Below, piece by piece: positions 43,086-52,377 of a stretch of DNA of 64,000 bases. The notes beneath the pieces were generated by a model. That model saw only the letters and a program-made list of their open reading frames with translations. It did no database searches and was not told the origin of the DNA. Source of the DNA: RGIG1828 sp045536915. GTDB taxonomy: Bacteria; Bacillota; Clostridia; UMGS1810. Position numbers and translations under genes: made by a program. The stretch covers positions 17,222-81,221 of the forward strand of contig JAZSOL010000041.1 of NCBI GenBank assembly GCA_045536915.1. The letters are read 5' to 3'. Position 1 is the first letter of the stretch. Each line of letters begins with the position of its first letter.

Positions 43086-43706
43086 CGTTTTACCATAAAT
43101 TTTCAGAAAACTAAAAAGGGATGAAACCTAAAATGTGGATTTTATCTCGAGAAAACGACGTAGATTATATCATCGTTTTGGAGTTTACATAAAATTCGGG
43201 ACAGCCTCCGCGGGAAGAATGGAATATGTATCCCGGATGCTTTCGGTCACATACATTGATATAATCCAATATTAATTCCGTGTAAAACGCAAACAAAAAA
43301 GCACATCACAAATCAAATGTGATATGCTTTTTGTTTGACATACCATAGCGAAGTAATTAGCTAATTACACGTTGTATGTCATTATGCCGTATTGTTGATA
43401 TGTCGGAAAAGTCATATCGGAATCAAACACGACAGCAAGGTTGCACTGCGCATGCACTATGTGTGATCGATCACAATTTCAAAAGCTCAGTTTGTGTTTG
43501 ATATTTCATATCAAACATTCGCAACTTAACCTGATATATGGTTTGTTCGTTTTGCACTGCACATAATCAAAACAGCTTTAAATCTCATTAAAGCCAACCC
43601 GAACAATAACACCCATATCTGCAGCCATCACGAAAAACCTCTGCAATCAATCACAATAATATTATATGTTCGTTTGAGCGTTATAATACGCACTTTTCAA
43701 AAAATT
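43086..43706. other. gene-free, palindrome-rich region between convergent rpsI and uxaC
   Basis: No credible coding frame was found. Sites seen: AAAACGA/TCGTTTT across 43152-43177; AAAAAGCAcATCACA (43296-43310) facing TGTGATaTGCTTTTT (43318-43332), a terminator-like hairpin with one mismatch; TGACATAC/GTATGTCA (43336-43381) enclosing the perfect palindrome GTAATTAGCTAATTAC (43353-43368); the perfect palindrome TGTGATCGATCACA (43462-43475); and TGTTTGATAT/ATATCAAACA (43495-43517). Structures this dense suggest a dispersed repeat or a structured RNA rather than a degenerate gene. Confidence 0.6.
43296..43332. terminator. terminator-like hairpin in the rpsI-uxaC gap
   Basis: A 15-bp stem with one mismatch and a 7-base loop, T-run on the right and A-run on the left, so it could stop transcription from either side. 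Confidence 0.6.
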
Positions 43707-45074
43707 TTAAAATCCAAAATATTCCTTTGCGTTATTATAGCAAATACCTTTTATGATTTTTTCAAGAGCTGCATAGTCTTCGGGATATTGCCCTTCTTCA
43801 ACCCATTCACCTATAAGATTGCAGAGAATTCTTCTGAAATATTCGTGACGAGTGTAGGAAACAAAACTTCTTGAATCCGTAAGCATTCCAACAAAACCGC
43901 CCAGAATACCGAGATTTGCAAGAGCTTTCATCTGTTGTTCCATACCGTCTTTATTATCATTAAACCACCATCCGGAACCAAACTGAATTTTGGATAAAAA
44001 CGGCGTTTTCTGGAAATTGCCGAGCATGGTTCCCAACACATAATTATCTTTCGGATTTAACGTATAGAGAATTGTTTTGGGAAGATTATCTTCTTTTTCA
44101 AGAGCATCAAGAAACATAGAAAGCTTTTTAGCGATATTATAATCCCCCACCGAATCAAAACCGGTATCCGGACCGAGCTTTTCAAACATACGCGTATTGT
44201 TATTGCGTATTGCGCCCATATGAAGCTGCATTGTCCAGCCGAGTTTGGAATACTCTTTTGCACAATGAAGAATTACCGCTGTTTTGTAAGCATCTTCCTG
44301 CTCTTTGGTTAAGGATTTTCCGCTTAATTTCAGCGTAAAAATTTCAGAAGCATCGCCTTCGGCATATGGCACGTATTCAACACCGTGATCTGAAAGTCTG
44401 CAACCGAGAGAGTGGAAATATTCAACTCTTGAAGAAAGCCAACTTAGAAGTTCATCATATGTTTTTGCTCCTGTTTTCTCTACAGCATCCTCAAATCCTT
44501 CTTTTCCAATTTCAACATATTTATCCGGACGGAATGTAGGAAGAACTTTCACTGCAAAACCATCATCTTTAAGTGCCTTATGATATTCAAGACTATCTAT
44601 GGGATCATCGGTGGTACAAACCACTTCAACATTTGAATTTATAATAAGGTTCTTAGCGGAAAACTCATCTTTCGAAAGAAGTTCATTACATTTATTCCAG
44701 ATTTTTTCGGCATTTTCTTCGTTTAAAATATCATCTATTCCAAAATATCTTTTAAGTTCAAGATGAGTCCAGTGATAAATAGGATTTCCAATAAGAAGCG
44801 GCATTATTGATGCAAATTTTTTGAATTTTTCAAATTCATCTGCATCGCCTGTGATATACTTCTCATCAATTCCTGCTGAACGCATCTGACGCCATTTATA
44901 GTGGTCACCGCCCAAAAACAGGTCAAATGCATTGCGGAATTTGTAGTCATCTGCAATCATCTTGGGCACAAGATGGCAGTGATAATCAATAATAGGCATA
45001 TTTTTGGCAAAATCATGATAGAGCTTTTTTGCAACTCTGCCATTTAAAATAAAATCATCGTGAATAAAACTCAT
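43707..45074 (-). CDS. uxaC: glucuronate/galacturonate isomerase
   Basis: UxaC converts D-galacturonate to D-tagaturonate (and glucuronate to fructuronate). The 455-residue amidohydrolase-fold protein shows PIIDYHCHLVPKMIADDYKF with the HxH motif, the family segment WTHLELKRYFGIDDIL, VEVVCTTDDPIDSLEYH, WTMQLHMGAIRNNNTRMF, and GMLTDSRSFVSYTRHEYFRR. It overlaps uxaA by 4 bases, last gene of the leftward uronate operon. Confidence 0.95.
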   Translation of the reverse strand: MSFIHDDFILNGRVAKKLYHDFAKNMPIIDYHCHLVPKMIADDYKFRNAFDLFLGGDHYKWRQMRSAGIDEKYITGDADEFEKFKKFASIMPLLIGNPIYHWTHLELKRYFGIDDILNEENAEKIWNKCNELLSKDEFSAKNLIINSNVEVVCTTDDPIDSLEYHKALKDDGFAVKVLPTFRPDKYVEIGKEGFEDAVEKTGAKTYDELLSWLSSRVEYFHSLGCRLSDHGVEYVPYAEGDASEIFTLKLSGKSLTKEQEDAYKTAVILHCAKEYSKLGWTMQLHMGAIRNNNTRMFEKLGPDTGFDSVGDYNIAKKLSMFLDALEKEDNLPKTILYTLNPKDNYVLGTMLGNFQKTPFLSKIQFGSGWWFNDNKDGMEQQMKALANLGILGGFVGMLTDSRSFVSYTRHEYFRRILCNLIGEWVEEGQYPEDYAALEKIIKGICYNNAKEYFGF

Positions 45075-46465
45075 AGTATTACACCATCCTTAAATATCGA
45101 AATTTCTCTGTAGCCGTTTTCTTCGCAGAGGCATTTCTCCCCTTCTGCCACTCTTATTATATACTTATAGAGCTCATTTGTCAATTCTTCCATAGAAACA
45201 CCGTTAAGTAGCTTTCCGGCATCGAAATCAATCCAGTTTTTCTTTTTTTGTGCAAGCGCGGAATTGGTGGAGATTTTAACGGTTGGAACTGCACCGCCAA
45301 ACGGTGTGCCTCTTCCGGTTGTGAAAAGAACAATATGCGCTCCCGATACGGCAAGGTTGGTTACGGCAACAAGGTCGTTGCCGGGACCGTTCATAAGCGA
45401 CAGCCCTTTTTCTTTTAATCTGTCTCCATAGTCAAGAACGTCTGTAACTGTTGCAAGACCGCCTTTTTGTACGCACCCAAGCGATTTTTCCTCAAGAGTT
45501 GTTATGCCGCCTTTTTTGTTGCCGGGAGATGGGTTTTCGTATATTGGTTGGTTATGAGCGATAAAATATTTTTTATAATCATTTATCATCTTCACTGTTT
45601 TATCAAACACTTCTTTAGTTTTGCATCTCTCCATCAAAATGTGTTCGGCACCAAACATTTCAGGTACTTCCGTAAGAACGCAGGTGCCTCCGGCAGACAC
45701 AATCTTATTGCATAAAGCTCCAACAAGCGGATTTGCTGTTATTCCGCTATATCCGTCGCTGCCGCCGCATTTAAGACCGATTTTAAGCTCTGAAACGGGA
45801 ACACTGCGTCTTTCATCACGTGAAGCTATTAATTTGAGTTTATTTATAATATTCACGCCTTCGGAAATTTCATCTTCACAGTCCTGCGTGTTTAAAAATT
45901 TTATTCTTTCCTCATCAACTTTACCCAGCACCGTTTTAAAAACATCAATATTATTGTTTTCACAACCAAGCCCCAACACAAGAACACCGCCGGCATTAGG
46001 ATGTTTCACAAGATTTGCAAGAACTTTTTGGGTAATTTCCATATCACCGCCAAGCTGCGAACAACCGTAGGGATGCGGAAAATAAAATGCACCTGTTTTT
46101 TCGGCGATTATTTGCGCAGTTTTGTTTATGCAGCCAACCGTGTTGACTATCCATATATCATTACGAATACCGATTTCTCCATTTTTTCTGACATATGCCA
46201 TAAAAGTTTCGGACGTTTCAGACGGTGTGATTCCGTAGTCTTTGAAATTATATTTATACTCAGAGATATCGGATAAGTTTGTTTTGAGATTTTGGGAATG
46301 CACGTGTTCACCGTTTTTTATATCCTCTGTTGCATGCCCGATAGGAAATCCGTATTTGATTATTTCTTCACCGGCTTTGATATTACGCAATGCATATTTA
46401 TGACCATCATCCGGATTCACAAATACGTTATCTTCTGAGCTGATAATAAACTTATTATTTGCCAA
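45071..46465 (-). CDS. uxaA: altronate dehydratase
   Basis: UxaA dehydrates D-altronate to 2-keto-3-deoxygluconate. The 464-residue protein has an N-terminal SAF-like domain (KYALRNIKAGEEIIKYGFPIGHA), then the large domain with RKNGEIGIRNDIWIVNTVGC, HPYGCSQLGGD, LGLGCENNN, KCGGSDGYSGITANPLVGA, and GGAVPTVKISTNS. TTG 46465 is proposed as start (AAGGAG upstream; 11-base overlap with uxaB) because the longer frame to 46549 lies inside uxaB and does not resemble the family. Confidence 0.9.
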   Translation of the reverse strand: MANNKFIISSEDNVFVNPDDGHKYALRNIKAGEEIIKYGFPIGHATEDIKNGEHVHSQNLKTNLSDISEYKYNFKDYGITPSETSETFMAYVRKNGEIGIRNDIWIVNTVGCINKTAQIIAEKTGAFYFPHPYGCSQLGGDMEITQKVLANLVKHPNAGGVLVLGLGCENNNIDVFKTVLGKVDEERIKFLNTQDCEDEISEGVNIINKLKLIASRDERRSVPVSELKIGLKCGGSDGYSGITANPLVGALCNKIVSAGGTCVLTEVPEMFGAEHILMERCKTKEVFDKTVKMINDYKKYFIAHNQPIYENPSPGNKKGGITTLEEKSLGCVQKGGLATVTDVLDYGDRLKEKGLSLMNGPGNDLVAVTNLAVSGAHIVLFTTGRGTPFGGAVPTVKISTNSALAQKKKNWIDFDAGKLLNGVSMEELTNELYKYIIRVAEGEKCLCEENGYREISIFKDGVIL

Positions 46466-47753
46466 TGTATTTTTCAACTCCTTCAGCAAGGAATGATATA
46501 TCTTCATCCCACAAAGATTTATTTGCAAGAATTTCTTCAACACTTGCATTTTTCATAAATTCAACAATATCAGCATCGTCATTTGTCATATCGGTTTTAT
46601 AGAACTCAATGAGCTTAGCAAATGAAAACAGAAGCTTTTCGGGCATTTTATCAAAACGTTTTATAAACTCAAGAATAGACGGCAATACCCTCACTTTAAA
46701 TTTGCTGACAGAGTTTAAAGCGATTGAAGAACAAAAATGCTTTATAAAAGGATTTTCAAAACGTTCAAAAACATCGTTTGCATATGAAACGAGTTCGTGT
46801 TCGGGAAGGTCAAGCGTTGGAATAATTTCATCATAAACCGCACTTTTCACAAAAGATGACACAGTTTCATTCTTCATGCACTCTCCCACTGTTTCAACAC
46901 CCGAAAGAAGTGCATACGGAATCATAGATGTATGCGCACCGTTTAAAATCCGCACTTTGCGTGTGCGGTAGTTTTCAAGATTGTTTGTAACGATGATGTC
47001 AAGACCGCATTTGTTGAGCGGAATTTCCTCAAGAATGGAATCAGGCCCCTCTATTACCCAAAGCAGAAACAACTCTCAGGTATCAAGCATCTTATCATCA
47101 AATCCAACGTCGATATTTTCGTCTTTCGGATAGCCTGTAACTATGCGGTCAACAAGAGTGTTGCAAAAAATGTTTTTTTCATCTATCCATTTTTTAAATT
47201 CTTCGCAAAGCTCCCATTCGGTTGCATATTTTAAAACCACAGATTTTAAGGTCTCACCGTTTCTGTCGATAAGTTCACACGGAAGAAATATAAAACCGTC
47301 CAGACCAAGAGTGAAACGTTTATACAAAAGAGCCGTGACCTTAGCAGGGAATGAAACAGGCGGACAATCACCAAGTGCATCCCCTTCTCTATATGCAATT
47401 CCTGATTCGGTTGTGTTGGAAACAACAAAACGGATTTCAGGATTTTGAGCAAGAGAAAGAAAAGAATCGTAATCTTCATACGGACTAAATGCTCTTGAAA
47501 TAGAATCAATAGTTTTCGTAATGCTTTCGCTTTTTCCATCTTTTATTCCTCTCATAACGAGGTTATACACGCAATCCTGATTTGACAACGCATCACACAA
47601 CCCTTTTTCTATAGGCTGAACAACAGCAACGCTACCGTTAAAATCAGTTGTTTCATTCATGATTTGAACAATCCAGTCCACAAAACCTCTTAAAAAATTT
47701 CCTTCGCCAAACTGAATTATTTTTTCGGGACGAACAGTTTTATTAAATTTCAT
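46455..47753 (-). pseudogene. uxaB: tagaturonate/fructuronate reductase interrupted by an in-frame TGA
   Basis: UxaB reduces tagaturonate to altronate with NADH. The first part (47753-47079) has IQFGEGNFLRGFVDWIVQ, the NAD-domain strands and FCNTLVDRIVTGYP; it ends at TGA 47078-47076. The same frame resumes with ELFLLWVIEGP and RTRKVRILNGAHTS, the conserved substrate-domain block. The family reads on through this point without a break (DKLLDT-x-E-x-F). One substitution in a Gly codon (GGA to TGA) would explain it. UxaC and UxaA around it look intact, so this may be a sequence error, a recent mutation or read-through; there is no sign of selenocysteine coding. Confidence 0.85.
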
Positions 47754-47822
47754 ATAATTTTCCTCCTTTTACAGCAAAACACCGCAACGGGAGAAAAGTC
47801 AGACTTTTCCCCCGTTTATATA

Positions 47823-49211
47823 TCACATATACATGGTAAGATATTTTTTTGTATTTTCAATCATTTCATCAAACAGTTTTCTTGCATCGGAAAGACTGCA
47901 GGTTACAAGCGGATCTGAAGAAAATGCCATAAATGCTTTTTCAAGGTTTCTTTCAGCAACCGCTTCGAGTATGAGCTGTTGTTCAAAAACGATTTTAGAA
48001 ACAAGTTCATTAACACTTGGCGGAATTGCGCCTGACATCACAGGTTTTACACTGTTATTTGAAAATACAGCATTGGTTTCAACAACAGCACCAAACGGAA
48101 GATTTTCAATCTGACCGCGATTTGGAAGATTCACGTTTGTAACAAACGTGTGTAATCCAAGGATTGCTCTTATCTGATTCACGCCGTCTTCTCCGGTTCC
48201 TTTGATTTCAACATTTTCTTCACCGCTCACAAGAGCTTCGGAACGTTTGAGACGATTTTCGAGATCTTCTTTTCTCCACGAAACAGGCGTGAGTCCAAAA
48301 TGCATATCTTTTACTCTTTCGGGATTTTCAAGATACCATTTTCCCGGGCAAAACTCTGCCAGATGACGGTCGCCTGCTGCTCCGATTGCGCCGGTTCTGA
48401 GAAATAGATCCATTTTGACTTTTTCTTCGGATTCAAAAAAACTGTTCATCCAGTTTGTGTCACTTTTTCTGTTGTATCCTTCATCTGCATGTTCATTGCA
48501 GAATTCTTTATACACCGGGAAAAGATCGACGTTGTTGTAATAAGCTTCGGTAAGCCATGTGAAATGATTAACACCAACAACATTAACTTTAATATCTTTG
48601 CGTTCAATTTTATCGGCACCAAGCTTTTCTTTGACCACATTTGCCAGAAAATTCTGAGTGCCAAACACTTCATGACAGCAACCGAATGCTTTGATTTCGG
48701 GAAATGTTTTGTAGAGCTGTGATACGCAAAGTGTCATTGGATTAGTATAATTAATAACCCATGCATCAGGGCAGTTTTCCTTTATGGCATTTGCAATCAC
48801 TTCAAACATTGGCAACGTACGAAGGGCTCTTACTATTCCTCCTGGACCTGATGTATCTCCAACAGACTGATATATTCCATATTTTTCAGGGGTGTGCACA
48901 TCGGATTCCATTTCGTCGAATGTGCCGGGAAGAATAGAAATAACAACAAAATCAGCATCTTTTAAAGCATCACTGATTTTTTCGGAAGCATAGTATGTCC
49001 AGGCGCCGTTTGAGCCTTTTGCTTCCTTGAATTTGTTTCCTATTATCACATTTTTCTGAGCTGCTTTATAATCAATATCATAAAGATATACATTTCCTCC
49101 GATATCTTCAGCTGCCGCAAGATCGCTCATAAGCCCCCATGCCCATCCTCTTGAGCCGCCGCCTATGTATGCAATCTTCAAATCTTCAACACGGTTTCCA
49201 AAATGTTTCAT
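47823..49211 (-). CDS. lplD: GH4 family glycosidase, probable alpha-galacturonidase
   Basis: A 462-residue NAD- and Mn-dependent glycosidase of GH4. The Rossmann start KIAYIGGGSRGW and the catalytic/metal segments SVGDTSGPGGI, NYTNPMTL, FGCCHEVFG and NVVGVNHFTWLTE are visible. The CHE and NHF motifs with SGPGG resemble LplD-type alpha-galacturonidases. Its place in front of uxaB-uxaA-uxaC supports release of galacturonate from pectin fragments. ATG 49211 follows GAGGTG; GTG 49220 is in frame but overlaps that site. Confidence 0.88.
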   Translation of the reverse strand: MKHFGNRVEDLKIAYIGGGSRGWAWGLMSDLAAAEDIGGNVYLYDIDYKAAQKNVIIGNKFKEAKGSNGAWTYYASEKISDALKDADFVVISILPGTFDEMESDVHTPEKYGIYQSVGDTSGPGGIVRALRTLPMFEVIANAIKENCPDAWVINYTNPMTLCVSQLYKTFPEIKAFGCCHEVFGTQNFLANVVKEKLGADKIERKDIKVNVVGVNHFTWLTEAYYNNVDLFPVYKEFCNEHADEGYNRKSDTNWMNSFFESEEKVKMDLFLRTGAIGAAGDRHLAEFCPGKWYLENPERVKDMHFGLTPVSWRKEDLENRLKRSEALVSGEENVEIKGTGEDGVNQIRAILGLHTFVTNVNLPNRGQIENLPFGAVVETNAVFSNNSVKPVMSGAIPPSVNELVSKIVFEQQLILEAVAERNLEKAFMAFSSDPLVTCSLSDARKLFDEMIENTKKYLTMYM

Positions 49212-49256
49212 CACATTCACCTCATAATTTATTTTATATATGCATTTTACATCAAA

Positions 49257-49315
49257 ATCACAGTATTTTCTATAATTTTTTTGCTTTATTACAGGAAAAA
49301 CATTGTTTTTTTGCT
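49257..49315. promoter_or_regulatory. tandem direct repeats upstream of the uronate operon (operator candidate)
   Basis: On the minus strand two imperfect ~29-base direct repeats, each starting AGCAAAAAAA and ending in CTGTnAT, lie 30 bp (three helical turns) apart at 49315-49288 and 49285-49257, 46-104 bases before the lplD start. Such phased direct repeats are typical of AraC-type activator sites in sugar operons. No regulator gene is present nearby, and no clear -35 box was found. Confidence 0.45.
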
Positions 49316-49332
49316 CTATTTATTGTTGGCAT

Positions 49333-49372
49333 AAAAAAATCCCACGAAAAACATAAATTTTTCGCAGGATTT
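49333..49372 (-). terminator. intrinsic terminator after the zinc-ribbon membrane gene
   Basis: A 15-bp stem with a 2-bp mismatch (GAAAAA paired with TTTTTC) and, on the minus strand, a run of seven Ts (plus A49333-49339). It ends the leftward 50538-49396 gene and insulates the uronate operon. Confidence 0.8.
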
Positions 49373-49395
49373 AATTTATAAATTCTTAATCAAAA

Positions 49396-50538
49396 TTAAA
49401 AGTGGCTTTTTATATCCGAAAACTTCTGGTTGATTTTCTTTTCGAGTTCGTTCAATTCATCAGCCGTATCTTTCATAATACTTTCCACATCCGGTTCCGG
49501 CTCGGTAATTATTTTAACCGGTTCATCACTCGGTTGTGAATTTTTCAGTATTTTCTCACACACGCATAAACTTTCACCAACTATTTGCTGACCGCAATAT
49601 TTGCATTTTCTTCCGTTATATGGTTGTGATTTAACGGTGATTCCGAATCCATTTCCAATACAATTGCAAACCTCTCCGTCGGCAAGAGTTCTCTTGCAAT
49701 GAATGCAAAGATTTGAGCTTTCTTCTTCACCATAAGCCTGCTTCATTACAGAGCTGAGAGTTTTATGAGATGCTATGCAATCACATATTTCCCCTTTCTT
49801 TACACTGTTTCCGCATTTGGCACATTTATATGTATCTGAATCTGCTTCGGGTTCATTTGTGCGTTTGTTTCTTTCTTTTTGCAACTGAATATACTCGCTT
49901 TTTTCTTCCTGTTCTATGATAAGCAACTGTTTGTTACGAACAACAATAACAGAAAATATACTCAAAAGCATACTTGTTACATTCACAGCGCAGTGAAGCC
50001 AGAATAAAATTGTTGTTGAAATGCCTTCTGAACTCAAAACAATAAAAAATCCGAGCATCGACAAACAAATAAACAGCGAAATCCAATACGAAATAACATT
50101 ACGGATATTATATTTTCTGTCTGCAATATTTAAAACTGCAACAATAAACGGTGCAACAACAAGATATATCATATACACCGACGGTTTTAATATATCACTC
50201 CCGTATATTTCATTTCCGAATATCAGATTTATTCCGTTTGTGTATCCGTTATCTGAATAAAGAAACGGCGCAAAAAGCATGAAAACTGCAATCATCTGAA
50301 GAGCAACAATGCAATATCTCAATATTTCTTCGTTCATCCTTGACGACAGGGACTGCACTGTTTTTTCGTATTTGGTTGCCATAACAACAACGGGAAATGA
50401 ACCAATCACGGGAACAAGCGTGCTAAGAAAAGTTCCGAAAAAACGATTATGCTGTTTTCCTCTGAAAAGCAAACATACAATTTTACAATATGATACATAT
50501 ACAAGATATATAATCAAGGCCATCATTACAATTGTCAT
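49396..50538 (-). CDS. polytopic membrane protein with three C-terminal zinc-ribbon-like repeats
   Basis: A 380-residue protein of unknown function. The N-terminal half has about six hydrophobic helices (first residues 1-20, then near 35-50, 85-105, 120-140, 150-170, 180-200). The C-terminal half holds three copies of C-x2-C-x7-8-C-x-C (CAKCGNSVKKGEICDC, CIHCKRTLADGEVCNC, CKYCGQQIVGESLCVC), likely zinc-binding, and ends in a helical coiled-coil. It lies behind a second zinc-ribbon membrane gene, and the two may act together. No family was recognised. Confidence 0.65.
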   Translation of the reverse strand: MTIVMMALIIYLVYVSYCKIVCLLFRGKQHNRFFGTFLSTLVPVIGSFPVVVMATKYEKTVQSLSSRMNEEILRYCIVALQMIAVFMLFAPFLYSDNGYTNGINLIFGNEIYGSDILKPSVYMIYLVVAPFIVAVLNIADRKYNIRNVISYWISLFICLSMLGFFIVLSSEGISTTILFWLHCAVNVTSMLLSIFSVIVVRNKQLLIIEQEEKSEYIQLQKERNKRTNEPEADSDTYKCAKCGNSVKKGEICDCIASHKTLSSVMKQAYGEEESSNLCIHCKRTLADGEVCNCIGNGFGITVKSQPYNGRKCKYCGQQIVGESLCVCEKILKNSQPSDEPVKIITEPEPDVESIMKDTADELNELEKKINQKFSDIKSHF

Positions 50539-50565
50539 TAAAAAACCCTCACTTCAATTAACATA

Positions 50566-51381
50566 TCAAACTCTTTTTTTGTTATTGATAATATAATCTA
50601 TACCAAATGCCACACCGGAAATGAGCGCAAAAGGAATCTTGATATACCATAGTTCGCTCAGAGAATCTACAAGACAATACCACGCAAAAGTTCCCCATGC
50701 ATTGAAAGTGGGATAAATGGTAATTGCTTCGGTGAAATTACCTGCATTGCACAAGCCCCATGCAATAAGAGAAAAGATTGAAAGCATAAAACATACTGTT
50801 GGAGCAACCGGTATGAAATATTTCCTGTGAGGTTTCAAAAATGCAAGCATAGTGAGTGCAACCGGCAATAAATTAATTGCAAAGTATATTACCATCCATA
50901 TGCTTCCTGCTCCTATTTTGCCGGTTGAAGCACCAAACATATTCAGCGAAATATTCGGCACAGCTCTGCATCCGACAACAAAAGCTATATCAGCCATAAA
51001 CAAAAAGAAGCATATCAAATACATTGCCGATGAAACAGCAAGTCCGCCAAATCCGCAATAACGCATTATCCTGGATCCGGGTTGCGTTATTATTGGCGGA
51101 AGTGAAGAAATGAAATTATCAACATAAGTTCTTACATTGAAATTTATTTTTTCTTTTGAAATTTTTGCTTCTTCTGCAATTTCATTGAGTTCGGACTCAT
51201 TATGAGATTCATCGCCCTGAGAAACTATAACTTCTGCCGCTGTTGTTTCATTTTCAACATCAGAAGCAGCGCTATTGTCCACAGGAGATTCAACCGGTTC
51301 GTGAACTATGGCAGAACCGCATTTATCACAATATTTCATTTCGGGACTTATTATCCCGCCGCATTTTTCGCAAAAAGCCAT
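50566..51381 (-). CDS. zinc-ribbon domain membrane protein
   Basis: A 271-residue protein starting with a zinc ribbon (FCEKCGGIISPEMKYCDKCGSAI, two CxxC pairs), an acidic linker (residues ~25-90) and four hydrophobic helices between residues ~115 and 265. Zinc-ribbon-plus-membrane proteins of this form are common in Clostridia and mostly uncharacterised. ATG 51381 follows GGAGGG. It lies between the HAD phosphatase gene and the related 49396 gene. Confidence 0.75.
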   Translation of the reverse strand: MAFCEKCGGIISPEMKYCDKCGSAIVHEPVESPVDNSAASDVENETTAAEVIVSQGDESHNESELNEIAEEAKISKEKINFNVRTYVDNFISSLPPIITQPGSRIMRYCGFGGLAVSSAMYLICFFLFMADIAFVVGCRAVPNISLNMFGASTGKIGAGSIWMVIYFAINLLPVALTMLAFLKPHRKYFIPVAPTVCFMLSIFSLIAWGLCNAGNFTEAITIYPTFNAWGTFAWYCLVDSLSELWYIKIPFALISGVAFGIDYIINNKKRV

Positions 51382-51399
51382 ACTAAACCCTCCCTGATT

Positions 51400-52182
51400 T
51401 TAATTTGATTCTTTAACTATATCACCAACACCATCAAATATATATTTTGGTCTGTATGGGAAATTTTCAATCATATCACGGCTTGTTACTCCGCTTAAAA
51501 CCAACACAGTGTCTATTGACGATTCAATTCCTGAAACAATATCGGTATCCATTCTGTCACCAACAATTACCGTGTCAACAGAATGAGTGTTGAGACGTCT
51601 CATTGCATGACGGATAATAAACGGATTTGGTTTTCCTATGAAATATGCTTTTTTGCCTGTTGCTATTTCAATAGGCGAAATCAAAGCACCGGTTGCGGGC
51701 ATAATGCCTGTTTCGGTGGGTCCTGTAACATCGGGATTAGTACCGATAAGGCGCGCACCTTTATTAACAAGTGCAATTGCTTTTTCTATTTTTTCAAAAT
51801 TATACGTACGGCTTTCTCCCACTATAACATAATCGGGATTCACATCGTTTGTATAAATGCCGGCATCATAAAGAGCATTCATAAGTCCGCCTTCGCCTAT
51901 AACATAAGCACTGCAGTCGGGCATCTGATTTTTCAGGAATGTTGCAGTTGCCATAGCGCTCGTGTAGAAATGCTCCTCACTCACATCAAGTCCCATTCTG
52001 CTTAGTTTGCGGCTAAGTTCCACAGGTGTTCTTTCGGGACTGTTTGTAAGAAAAAGGTAGTTTTTATTCTCCGAATTTAACCACTCAACAAATTCACGTA
52101 CACCGGGCAAAATGTTATTGCCGTGATATATAACACCGTCCATATCGCATATGAAACCTTTTTTCTCTTTGATATTCATCAT
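51400..52182 (-). CDS. HAD-superfamily IIA phosphatase (NagD/p-nitrophenyl phosphatase-like)
   Basis: A 260-residue HAD phosphatase: motif I GFICDMDGVIYHGN (DxDGV), motif II LTNSPER, a type IIA cap in mid-protein, the Lys-containing IGKPNPFIIRHAMRRL and motif IV VGDRMDTDIVSG. NagD-like enzymes dephosphorylate nucleotides or sugar phosphates with broad range. A consensus promoter (52226-52254) drives it and probably the two zinc-ribbon genes. Confidence 0.9.
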   Translation of the reverse strand: MMNIKEKKGFICDMDGVIYHGNNILPGVREFVEWLNSENKNYLFLTNSPERTPVELSRKLSRMGLDVSEEHFYTSAMATATFLKNQMPDCSAYVIGEGGLMNALYDAGIYTNDVNPDYVIVGESRTYNFEKIEKAIALVNKGARLIGTNPDVTGPTETGIMPATGALISPIEIATGKKAYFIGKPNPFIIRHAMRRLNTHSVDTVIVGDRMDTDIVSGIESSIDTVLVLSGVTSRDMIENFPYRPKYIFDGVGDIVKESN

Positions 52183-52225
52183 AAGTTTTATCCTCCGGCA
52201 GTCATAATTTTAAAACCATCTGTAT

Positions 52226-52254
52226 ATTATACAACATTTATTTCAATTTGTCAA
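52226..52254 (-). promoter_or_regulatory. consensus sigma-A promoter of the HAD gene
   Basis: Minus strand: TTGACA (52254-52249), 17-base spacer, TATAAT (52231-52226); perfect match to consensus. Confidence 0.8.
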
Positions 52255-52348
52255 ATTGAGATACATAGATTTTGCAAATAAACACACCCTGTTCTTCGAA
52301 CTTGCATTCTTCAACAAACATGAATGCATTCTTTTTTCTTGCTTTCAT
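52238..52348 (-). CDS. possible 36-residue small protein
   Basis: A short frame on the minus strand after the MFS gene encodes a protein-like peptide (FMFVEECKFEEQGVFICKIYV within it). The frame stays open and protein-like for about ten codons before the ATG, so it may be the end of a longer gene overlapping or once adjoining the MFS gene. There is no good ribosome site, and the HAD promoter overlaps its end. Confidence 0.3.
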   Translation of the reverse strand: MKARKKNAFMFVEECKFEEQGVFICKIYVSQFDKLK

Positions 52349-52377
52349 ATTAAGCCATTCTTTCTTGAATAAATATT

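Noticed and set aside
43462..43475. TGTGATCGATCACA as a CRP-type operator
   Set aside because: CRP sites need six bases between the TGTGA and TCACA halves; here there are four, the site is between convergent genes, and Clostridia seldom use this regulator.
47070..47082. The uxaB TGA as a selenocysteine codon
   Set aside because: UxaB has Gly or Ala, not Cys, at this position in its family, and no stem-loop with a SECIS-like shape was seen after the codon.
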